From contig JAJRTI010000047.1 of NCBI GenBank assembly GCA_024278415.1, positions 1 to 7,909 of the forward strand: DNA of 7,909 bases, in the 5' to 3' direction. Below, in pieces: positions 1 through 6,080 of the stretch. The notes beneath the pieces were generated by a model. That model had not been told where the DNA came from. It saw nothing but the letters and a program-made list of their open reading frames with translations, and did no database searches. A program made the translations under genes and the position numbers. How positions within the stretch are numbered: the first letter of the stretch is position 1; each line of letters begins with the position of its first letter. The DNA comes from Planctomycetota bacterium. GTDB lineage: Bacteria > Planctomycetota > Brocadiia > JAJRTI01.

Positions 1-1500
1 CGCAACCGTTCGAGCCGGCTGCCCGTCACGTTCATGGGCAAGCTAAGTCTTGCGCCCATGTCCGGCGACCCCAGCCGCGTCGCGCGGCTCTGCGGCGCGA
101 GCCGGCGCATGGATCTGCCGGCCGCCGGCGCGGCGCCGATCTTCGACGCGCCGGCGGCTGGCTCGCTCGTGGGGCTGTCCCTGTTCACGACCGGCCACGG
201 CCGAAGCACGGACTGGCGCCGGCGCACGCGAGTCGCGCTGGTCCGCGCCGGCGAGACGATGGTCCAGGGCGGCGGCTTGTTGCCCTTCGCCCAGCAGGGC
301 CTGTCGGGGAATATCACGTTCGGGTCGCTCCACTGGAACCACAATAGCCTCGAACGCACCGCGCGTTGCGGCGGAGCCCGGCACTTCTGGGCCGATCCGC
401 AGCCGTTGACGCGCGGGGATCAACTTCGCTACGTCGCCGCGGGCCAGCAGGGGCCGCGGCGCGCAGAGGTGGGCGTGCTGTGGTACCAATTCGATCCCGC
501 GGCGCCGGCGCCAGCCGTGCCCGACGACGTGGAGCCGCTGCCGGCCATCACGCACGGGCAGCCGGGCCGGCCGCTGCCTGGGGGATGGTGGGCCGAGGCG
601 GAGACGTTCGCGGATTCCGCGGAGGCCTCCGCCGGCCAGGCCCGCAACGAAACCGCGACCGCGAAGGAGGCGTTCGCATCCGGCGACGCGTACCTCGCGT
701 GGAACGCGGCGCGGCCCGGCGACACGCTCGACCTGCTCGCGGCCATGCCGAATGCGCGCTACGTGCGGTTGTGGATTCATCGCCTGGCGTTTCCGTCGGG
801 CGCGGTGTTCGACATCAGCTTGCGCGCGGCTGGGGCCGGGGCTGGCGAGCGGGCGATGGCCATGAGCGACGCGGAATTCCGAGCCCGGCGGCTGGGGCTG
901 CGCTCCAGCCCGGCGTCGGTGGATTGCTACGGCGTGTGGCCGCACCGGCAGGCGTATCGCTTTGACATGCCCATCATGCTCAGCCCCGCGTCCGGCCGCG
1001 TGGGCCGCATCCGGTTCACGTGCATGAGCAAGCGCTTGGCCAGCCGCGGGTATCTGCTCGCGATCGACCAACTCGGCATCGATCCCGCGCCGGCCACGCC
1101 GGCTGGGTGGAGCGAGTTCGAACGCGCTACTGTGACATCTTGTACGGCCGCGGCCACTGCGGCCCTCATGCCGCAGGGCCGGCCGGACTTCCACGGCTGG
1201 GGCGGTCTCGAAGTCCGCGCGCGCGGCGCCGGCGCGGTGGAGATTGCGCTGATGCTGCCGACGGCCGGGCCGCGCGTGAGCGAAGTGGAAGTGCGCGGGC
1301 TCGTAGATGCCGGCGAGTGGTCCGCGCGTGTTGGCGATGCCAAACCGACGGCCTTGCCCGCGGCCGAGGCCAAGCAGAAGCCGCGCACGTGGCGCGTGCC
1401 AGTCCGGCCGGCGCGCGAGCGGCCTTGCACGTTGAATCTGAGGCTGGAGTGCGCCGGCGCGGGACGCCTGCTCCTCGATGCCTGGCGCGCGGCGCGATGA
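1..1500 (+). CDS. Probable DUF2961 (GH172-like) protein with C-terminal carbohydrate-binding-type domain, 5' partial
   Basis: The frame is open from the first base, so the true start probably lies upstream; the first ATG in frame is at 34 and has no Shine-Dalgarno sequence. Residues below count from that ATG. About 40-155 resembles the C-terminal half of DUF2961, the fold of GH172 (difructose dianhydride/arabinofuranan-type hydrolases): GSLVGLSLF, then RHFWADPQPL, ending in VGVLWYQF, like the family's DP.PF and YWYQ segments. The acidic GTGTED-type stretch expected between them is replaced by QGGGLLPFAQQ. Residues about 183-350 look like a beta-sandwich carbohydrate-binding domain, opening with WWAEAETF (the EAE motif of CBM6/35-like modules), with SGDAYLAW and YVRLWIH following. 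A third, smaller beta-rich segment fills 352-488. No signal peptide is visible in the part present. The stop overlaps the next gene's start. The family call is from remembered motifs and is moderate; the coding call is firmer. Confidence 0.68.
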   Translation, partial: RNRSSRLPVTFMGKLSLAPMSGDPSRVARLCGASRRMDLPAAGAAPIFDAPAAGSLVGLSLFTTGHGRSTDWRRRTRVALVRAGETMVQGGGLLPFAQQGLSGNITFGSLHWNHNSLERTARCGGARHFWADPQPLTRGDQLRYVAAGQQGPRRAEVGVLWYQFDPAAPAPAVPDDVEPLPAITHGQPGRPLPGGWWAEAETFADSAEASAGQARNETATAKEAFASGDAYLAWNAARPGDTLDLLAAMPNARYVRLWIHRLAFPSGAVFDISLRAAGAGAGERAMAMSDAEFRARRLGLRSSPASVDCYGVWPHRQAYRFDMPIMLSPASGRVGRIRFTCMSKRLASRGYLLAIDQLGIDPAPATPAGWSEFERATVTSCTAAATAALMPQGRPDFHGWGGLEVRARGAGAVEIALMLPTAGPRVSEVEVRGLVDAGEWSARVGDAKPTALPAAEAKQKPRTWRVPVRPARERPCTLNLRLECAGAGRLLLDAWRAAR

Positions 1501-3281
1501 GAATGGCGAATGCCCCCATGAACGTGGAGCACGACGATAGCCGCGGCGCCATGACGCGCAAGGAGGCGCTCGTGCTCGCGGCCATCGTCTTGGCCGCGTT
1601 CGCGCTGCGGCTCTGGGCCGCGGCCACGGCCCCGGAGGAGGAGGATGCGTGGCGCTTCCTCGGCATTGCGAAGGCCATGGGGGGCGCGGCCGGGATCCCG
1701 CTTGGGAGCGGCGCGGCCTACCACCCGCTTCTTAGCGTCTACCTCTTGAAGTTGTCTGGCATGGTGCTTGGGTGGGGCCAGTTGGCCACGCGCCTGCCGT
1801 TCGTGCTGTTGGCGACCGCGAGCGTCTGGGCCTTCTACATGCTCGTGCGCGCCGGCCTGGGCGTGCGAGTGGCGCAAGCCGCGGCGGCCCTGATGGCGGT
1901 CGATTTGTACAGCATCAACGTGGCCATCTTGCGCTTGCCGCGCATCTACGTGGCGTTTGTGCCGCTCGTGCTGTGGCTGTTTTGGTGCGCGATCCACGTG
2001 GCAGACCGGCGCCGGGCCTGGTGCGCGTTCCTCGCGCTCGGAGTCGCGTCAGGGCTGGGCTACCTGGCCAAGGAGAGCATCGCGCTTCTTGCGCCGCCGT
2101 TCGCGGTGTTTCTGGTCTTGAACCCGAAGCGCCGGCGCTGGCTGTGGCGGTGGGAGTTGTATCTCGCGGTGCTGGCCGCGCTCGCCATCGCCGCTCCGAG
2201 CCTCGCGTGGAACTGGTCGGCGGGCATGCCCAACTTCCACCGGAACGTGGCGAAGGTGTCGGGGCTCGGCCTGACTCCGCGGCCGCTGGTGCTCTACCTG
2301 GGCCAGCTTGTGCACGAGTTCATCAGCATCGACCGGCTCACATTGCTCATGCAGGACCAGGTGTTCCACCCGGAGTACTCGCCCATGAGTTGGTCGCTGG
2401 GCGCATTCTGCTTGGTAGCGACGGCCCTCGCCTGCTTCCGTGGCCGCGGCCCGTTTTCGAAGCTGATGCGGCTCGTCTTCGCGTTCGTGTTCGTCGTCTC
2501 TGCGCTCGCGCGGCCCCAGGAGCCGCTGAACGGGTTCTGGTGGGCGTCCATCACGGTGTTCCCGGCGCTCGCGTTTGCGGGCGCGCTTTGGGTCCAGCTC
2601 TGGGAGCAGGGGCGGCTCTTGCGCGCGCTTGCGGCCATGGTCGCTCTGGCGCAACTGCCCGCGCTCTGGACGTTTCTCTCTGCCGACACGTTCTTGGACA
2701 GGATACAATCTCACTATCGAGGGACGCTCGTGCGCGCGTTCGAGTTGTCGGAAAGCAACGTCGATCGCAAGTGGCGCGAATTGGTCCCGGCCGCGGCTCG
2801 GCTGGTGGCGATGGCTCCGGACGATCCCCATGCACTCGCGATGGAGGGGGCGGCCAACATGCTGGCCGGCGCGCTGGCCCCTGCAAAGCAGCAGATGGAC
2901 CGCGCGCTGAAGGAAGCGCCGAGCAGCGCGCTGGCCCAGTATCTACGCGCGCGGCTGGCGGTTCGATTGGGCGACTTCCAGGGGAGCATTGGCTATCTGC
3001 TGACTGCGCGGCAGGCGCTGCCCGAAAGCGTGCGCATCGCCCGGCGGCTGGGGAACGTGTATCTGCATCTCGGGCGCGTGCGGGCGGCCGCGGCGCAGTA
3101 TGCGCGCGCCTTGCGGATCAAGCCTGAGGATGCGGAGCTTTGCATCCTTCTGGCGACAGCGCGTCGCGCGATGGGGGATCGGCAATCCGCGCGGGCGCTG
3201 TTGGAGAGGGCGTTGGCCTTGGAGCCCGGCAGCGCCGAGGCCACCGCGTATCTGAAGGCCCTCGATGCACAGGAACGCTAG
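1497..3281 (+). CDS. GT39/ArnT-like integral membrane glycosyltransferase with C-terminal TPR domain
   Basis: This 594-residue protein is likely to transfer a sugar from a lipid-phosphate donor to a protein or glycan on the outer face of the inner membrane. The first membrane helix (about 23-43) is followed by a loop with EEED (47-50), where GT-C enzymes carry their catalytic acidic residue; the YHPLLS segment, RLPFVLL, a LAKES motif (K192) and about ten hydrophobic helices follow, to about residue 415. From about 435 to 590 the chain is soluble, with around four TPR-like helix pairs (for example LGNVYLHLGRVRAAAAQYARA). I chose the ATG at 1497 because it overlaps the previous stop as ATGA, which suggests translational coupling. 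There is no clear Shine-Dalgarno at any start, and the ATG at 1551 (MTRKEALVL) is a fair alternative that gives a tighter N-terminus. The open frame extends upstream to 1020, but that part lies over the preceding gene and is not needed. Donor and acceptor are unknown. Confidence 0.88.
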   Translation: MRMANAPMNVEHDDSRGAMTRKEALVLAAIVLAAFALRLWAAATAPEEEDAWRFLGIAKAMGGAAGIPLGSGAAYHPLLSVYLLKLSGMVLGWGQLATRLPFVLLATASVWAFYMLVRAGLGVRVAQAAAALMAVDLYSINVAILRLPRIYVAFVPLVLWLFWCAIHVADRRRAWCAFLALGVASGLGYLAKESIALLAPPFAVFLVLNPKRRRWLWRWELYLAVLAALAIAAPSLAWNWSAGMPNFHRNVAKVSGLGLTPRPLVLYLGQLVHEFISIDRLTLLMQDQVFHPEYSPMSWSLGAFCLVATALACFRGRGPFSKLMRLVFAFVFVVSALARPQEPLNGFWWASITVFPALAFAGALWVQLWEQGRLLRALAAMVALAQLPALWTFLSADTFLDRIQSHYRGTLVRAFELSESNVDRKWRELVPAAARLVAMAPDDPHALAMEGAANMLAGALAPAKQQMDRALKEAPSSALAQYLRARLAVRLGDFQGSIGYLLTARQALPESVRIARRLGNVYLHLGRVRAAAAQYARALRIKPEDAELCILLATARRAMGDRQSARALLERALALEPGSAEATAYLKALDAQER

Positions 3282-4561
3282 GAGGGCCCCTCCTCCTCGC
3301 CCCCGGCCAAGCCAAAGAGCTTGTGCACGGCCTGCGTGTACCAGTGCTCTCCCTTCTTCGCCTCCTCGCGCAACGTCACGGTGGGGTGGTGCGCCACCTT
3401 GCTCACCAGCCGGCCGGCCATCTGCTCGATGTGTCGCCAGTCCGCATCGGATACGCGGCCGAGCTTGCGCCGCAGGCGCTCCAACTCGCCCGCCTTCATC
3501 TGATTCATCGCGCCCATGAGCGCCTGAATCGTCGGCGCCGCGCGGTCCATGCGCATCCACTCCACAAACTCCGCGACCTCATGGTCCACGATCTTGGCGC
3601 AGCGCTCCAGCTCCTGCCGGCGTTGCTCCATGTTCTCACGTACGATCTGCTCGATATCGTCGATGTTGTAGAGGTACACGTTGTCCAACTCGCCCACGGC
3701 TGGCTCCACGTCGCGCGGCACGGCGATGTCGACGATGAACATGGGCGCGCCACGGCCCCCACGCGTGGCCTGGGCCACGGTATCCCGCGTGAGGACCGGC
3801 TGGGGCGACGCGGTGCAGCAGATGACCACGTCGGTCCCCGCGAGCCGGCGGGGCAAGTCATCAAGGGAAATCGCCTTGCCCTGGAACTGCTCCGCGAGCG
3901 CTCGTGCGCGCTCGATCGTGCGGTTGGCCACGACCACCTGGGGCTTGCCCGATTCGAGGATGTGCCGCAGCGCCAGCTCGCCGGTCTCGCCCGCGCCCAC
4001 GATCATGACCGTTTTGCCGTCGAACGTCTCGAAGATGCGCGCTGCGAGATCCGCGGCGACCGAACTGACCGACACTTTGCGGTCGGTGATGCCGGTCTTG
4101 CGGTAGACCTCCTTGGCCACTGCGAACGCGCGCTGGAAGAGGGTGTTGAGCACCTTGCCCGTGGCCCCGTGCTCCGCGGCCACCATGTACGCCTGCTTGA
4201 TCTGGCTATTGATCTGCGTCTCGCCCACGACCATGGAGTCCATGCCGGACGCGACCGCGAAGAGGTGGCGGATCGCCGCGTCGTCCCGATGCACGTACGT
4301 GAACTCGCGGAGCGAGCCTGGCTCCGCGCCGCCAGCATCCTCCATGAACCGGATGGCGCGCTCGGCCGCGTCTTCGTCGTCGCAGGAGAGGTAGATTTCG
4401 ACTCGGTTGCACGTGGACACCACGACCATCTGCGCGTCGGGCAGGCGCTGGCTGAGCACGTCGAGGGCTTCGGGGAGGCGGTCTGGCGGGATGGCCAGTC
4501 GCTCACGCACTTCGACGGGCGCGGTGCGGTGGTTAAGTCCGATGGTGAACAGCACGGGCAT
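3278..4561 (-). CDS. hemA: Glutamyl-tRNA reductase (HemA)
   Basis: GluTR makes glutamate-1-semialdehyde from glutamyl-tRNA(Glu) using NADPH, the first committed step of the C5 route to heme and other tetrapyrroles; it is cytosolic and dimeric. The 427-residue length fits the family. Family signatures are in order: GLNHRTAPVEVRE at 8-20; STCNRVEIY with the thioester-forming Cys51; His99 in IRHLF, the site of the conserved active-site histidine; GETQI at 113-117; the nucleotide-binding GAGETG at 189-194 followed by ANRT; and a helical C-terminal dimerisation domain. The open frame has an upstream ATG at 4639, but the extra 26 residues look unlike the family, so the start is placed at MPVLFTIGLNHR. 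This start has only a weak GAG nearby and lies 29 bases inside the end of the upstream hemX-like gene, so translation is probably coupled. Its stop shares CTAG with the convergent glycosyltransferase gene. Confidence 0.97.
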   Translation of the reverse strand: MPVLFTIGLNHRTAPVEVRERLAIPPDRLPEALDVLSQRLPDAQMVVVSTCNRVEIYLSCDDEDAAERAIRFMEDAGGAEPGSLREFTYVHRDDAAIRHLFAVASGMDSMVVGETQINSQIKQAYMVAAEHGATGKVLNTLFQRAFAVAKEVYRKTGITDRKVSVSSVAADLAARIFETFDGKTVMIVGAGETGELALRHILESGKPQVVVANRTIERARALAEQFQGKAISLDDLPRRLAGTDVVICCTASPQPVLTRDTVAQATRGGRGAPMFIVDIAVPRDVEPAVGELDNVYLYNIDDIEQIVRENMEQRRQELERCAKIVDHEVAEFVEWMRMDRAAPTIQALMGAMNQMKAGELERLRRKLGRVSDADWRHIEQMAGRLVSKVAHHPTVTLREEAKKGEHWYTQAVHKLFGLAGGEEEGPS

Positions 4562-5423
4562 CGCTCGTGGACGAGCCGGGTTGAGGCGGGTGCGCGGACA
4601 GGAACGCGTGCCGGCCGCCGAGCATGAAGTCGCCGACAAACGTGGCGACGACCAAGGCGAAGCTGAGCACGGTGAGTACGGCGACGCGCTTGCCGTGCAC
4701 GCGTGAGTGGAGGCGCAGGTGGAGGATCGCGGCGTATGCGGCCCAGGTGAGGCACGCGCCCCACACTTTCAGATCCTCCTGCCACGGCACGGACAGTTGC
4801 TGCCCGGCCTTGAGCCAGGCGACGCTCGCGACGATGCCAAACGTGAGCAGCGGGAAGCCCCAGCGGATGGCCTGTCCCGACATCTTGTCGAGCACTTCGA
4901 GCGGCGGCAGACGCGACAGCAGCGGGATTGCGCTCTTGGCTTTGAGTTGGCGTTGCTGCACCAGGTACATCAGGCTCGCCATGCACGCGCATCCGAAGAG
5001 CGCGAACGCGAGCAAGATCGGCACCGCGTGCGCGATCTGCCAGACCATCGAGATCCCCGGCGGCAGCGCCGCCTTGTCGTCGACGAAGCACACCGCGACC
5101 ACCGCGAGCACCGCGAACAGCGGCAGGAGGAACGCACTCACCATGGGCTGCTTGTACACGCGGTCCACGACGATGCCCACCAACGCCAAACACCACAGCA
5201 GGAAGACGAAGGACTCAAAGACGTTGTTGAGGGGGATGCTGCCCGACCGCGCGGCGAGGAGCAGCAGCGCGGCCGTGTGCGCCGCGAACGCTGCGCGCAC
5301 GAGCCATCGGCCCGCCGAGCGCCGGGACTCGACCGGCCGCGCGACGTACGCGGCCAGGCTCACGCCGGCGCAGGCATACAGTGCGGTGGCGACCCAGAAG
5401 AGGGCATGGGGGGCATCGAGCAT
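4533..5423 (-). CDS. Cytochrome c assembly family membrane protein, HemX/CcsA (YpjD)-like
   Basis: A 296-residue polytopic membrane protein with about eight hydrophobic helices. Family features in order: His49 in the second helix, NNVFES at 66-71 followed by FVFLLW (CcsA-type N.yES..F..W), His132 in IAHAVPI, an MYLVQQRQLK loop at 152-161, and a tail with W214, D217, K219 and W221, then TWAAYAAILHLRLH with His235. The W-D-K-W pattern is a loose version of the heme-binding WWD segment (W.WDPKE.W) of CcsA/CcmC. Such proteins directly before hemA are known as HemX, which in Bacillus subtilis affects the cellular amount of HemA; others act in heme handling for cytochrome c maturation. Position immediately ahead of hemA, overlapping it by 29 bases, favours the HemX role. 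The start at 5423 has a good GAGG seven bases upstream (5431-5434). No other cytochrome c maturation gene is visible here. Confidence 0.9.
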   Translation of the reverse strand: MLDAPHALFWVATALYACAGVSLAAYVARPVESRRSAGRWLVRAAFAAHTAALLLLAARSGSIPLNNVFESFVFLLWCLALVGIVVDRVYKQPMVSAFLLPLFAVLAVVAVCFVDDKAALPPGISMVWQIAHAVPILLAFALFGCACMASLMYLVQQRQLKAKSAIPLLSRLPPLEVLDKMSGQAIRWGFPLLTFGIVASVAWLKAGQQLSVPWQEDLKVWGACLTWAAYAAILHLRLHSRVHGKRVAVLTVLSFALVVATFVGDFMLGGRHAFLSAHPPQPGSSTSDARAVHHRT

Positions 5424-5430
5424 GGTTGAG

Positions 5431-5434
5431 CCTC
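5431..5434 (-). promoter_or_regulatory. Ribosome binding site of the hemX-like gene
   Basis: On the minus strand GAGG stands seven bases before the ATG at 5423. It is the clearest Shine-Dalgarno in the minus-strand unit and fixes this start; hemA downstream lacks a comparable one. Confidence 0.65.
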
Positions 5435-5487
5435 AGCGCAAGACCTTGCGGCGTTCCCAACACGGGCGCGGCGTCCGCGGCCCGCAC

Positions 5488-5508
5488 GGTCTGCACGGCG
5501 TGCAGGCC
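5488..5508. other. Inverted repeat between the small helical gene and hemX
   Basis: CTGCAC and GTGCAG (5491-5496 and 5500-5505) pair around a three-base loop, extended by two G-C pairs after one weak position. It begins two bases past the stop of the small gene, in an 86-base gap. No T-rich run follows on either strand, so it is not a standard intrinsic terminator; it may attenuate, protect the transcript end, or be chance in GC-rich DNA. Confidence 0.4.
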
Positions 5509-5509
5509 C

Positions 5510-5917
5510 TCAAGCCTGCCCGTCCGCAGGGCCAGCGTCCGCCCCTGCCAGCCTGGCCCTCAGACGTTCGATCTGCTCGGAGTCATCGAGCCGGCGCCAC
5601 GCCTCGATGGCGAACATGAACTTCCCCTTCTCCTCGGCGTTCGCGGCGATGGCCCGCAGCGATTCCTCGTCGGGCTCCTCGCCCAAAATGCGTTGGGCGC
5701 GCAGCCAGACCGCAGTGTCGCCCTGCGCCATGGCGCGGCGGGCGACCTCGCGCGTGTCCTCTTCGCTTCGCGAGCGCTCGAAGAACTCGAGCGCGTCGTC
5801 GTACATCTCCGCAGCCATGAACTGCCGGCCCACCTCGACCACGCGCTCGACGGGCACGTCGTCGTTGTAGAGCACGTTGCGCTTCTCGTAGAAATCGGGC
5901 AGGGCGTCCTTGGCCAT
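5510..5917 (-). CDS. Small alpha-helical TPR-like protein of unknown function
   Basis: A 135-residue, acidic, soluble protein without signal peptide or membrane helix. I do not recognise a named family. The sequence is almost wholly helical: after a short head (MAKDALPDFYEKRNVLY) residues about 24-50 form a TPR-like helix pair (VGRQFMAAEMYDDALEFFERS), and helix pairs at about 54-80 and 85-122 repeat a similar hydrophobic spacing (IAANAEEKGKFMFAIEAWRRL). This suggests a small scaffold that binds a protein partner, but that is inference. It is the first gene of the minus-strand unit leading into hemX and hemA, 86 bases ahead of the hemX start, so it may be co-expressed with tetrapyrrole synthesis. 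The start at 5917 has a short GGA (5924-5926) six bases upstream, and a perfect -10 box lies about 50 bases further up. Coding status is supported by its position, promoter and coherent helical pattern. Confidence 0.82.
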   Translation of the reverse strand: MAKDALPDFYEKRNVLYNDDVPVERVVEVGRQFMAAEMYDDALEFFERSRSEEDTREVARRAMAQGDTAVWLRAQRILGEEPDEESLRAIAANAEEKGKFMFAIEAWRRLDDSEQIERLRARLAGADAGPADGQA

Positions 5918-5921
5918 GATG

Positions 5922-5937
5922 GTTCCATTCGGGGAAC
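5922..5937 (-). promoter_or_regulatory. Small leader hairpin covering the Shine-Dalgarno of the first heme-unit gene
   Basis: In the minus-strand leader GTTCC (5937-5933) can pair with GGAAC (5926-5922) around a six-base loop. The second arm contains the GGA that serves as ribosome binding site for the ATG at 5917. Another GTTCCC copy lies further upstream (5955-5950) and could pair with the same arm. The stem is only five pairs, so a regulatory role is a guess. Confidence 0.35.
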
Positions 5938-5970
5938 GTACTGCGTAACGGGAACTTCGAGCGAGAACGG

Positions 5971-5999
5971 ATTATATCGCCCTCGGTGGGAGCTGTCCA
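5971..5999 (-). promoter_or_regulatory. Sigma70-like promoter for the small-protein/hemX/hemA unit
   Basis: Read on the minus strand, TGGACA (5999 to 5994, five of six matches to TTGACA) is followed after 17 bases by a perfect TATAAT (5976 to 5971). Transcription would start near 5964, giving a leader of about 47 bases before the ATG at 5917. No other equally good promoter was seen for hemX or hemA, which fits a single transcript. Confidence 0.72.
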
Positions 6000-6000
6000 G

Positions 6001-6028
6001 TTGCCCTCCGGCGCTGGGGAGGTATACT
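6001..6028 (+). promoter_or_regulatory. Sigma70-like promoter for the secreted protein gene
   Basis: TTGCCC (6001-6006, four of six matches to TTGACA) is followed after 16 bases by TATACT (6023-6028, five of six matches to TATAAT). Transcription would start near 6035, about 46 bases before the ATG at 6081. Its -35 hexamer lies one base from that of the oppositely directed promoter. Confidence 0.6.
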
Positions 6029-6070
6029 GCGCCCCGACGCGATCCCCTTCCTTTCATCCCTGCTGGGAAT

Positions 6071-6074
6071 GAGG
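6071..6074 (+). promoter_or_regulatory. Ribosome binding site deciding the start at 6081
   Basis: GAGG lies six bases before the ATG at 6081. It overlaps the competing in-frame ATG at 6069, which has only GGGA directly abutting it. Spacing therefore favours 6081, whereas the RR of the longer form favours 6069 for secretion. Confidence 0.6.
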
Positions 6075-6080
6075 CGTGCC

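Noticed and set aside
43..1194. 383-codon open frame on the minus strand opposite the DUF2961-like gene
   Set aside because: Arginine- and histidine-rich low-complexity translation without domain features; the plus frame has recognisable beta-sandwich motifs and couples to the next gene.
1020..1496. Longer N-terminus for the glycosyltransferase from an ATG at 1020
   Set aside because: The extra 159 residues are arginine-rich and overlap the upstream gene in another frame; the membrane protein starts naturally at the ATGA junction or at 1551.
3140..4627. 495-codon open frame on the plus strand opposite hemA
   Set aside because: It is antisense to hemA, whose family motifs are unmistakable; the translation is rich in H, R, A and L without any coherent domain, as expected for an opposite-strand frame in GC-rich DNA.
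4003..5196. 397-codon minus-strand frame overlapping both hemX and hemA
   Set aside because: It lies out of frame over two well-supported genes and has an R/P/S-rich composition typical of shadow frames.
5467..5479. CGCGG/CCGCG inverted repeat in the gap before hemX
   Set aside because: A five-base stem of only G and C is expected by chance in this composition and no T-run follows.
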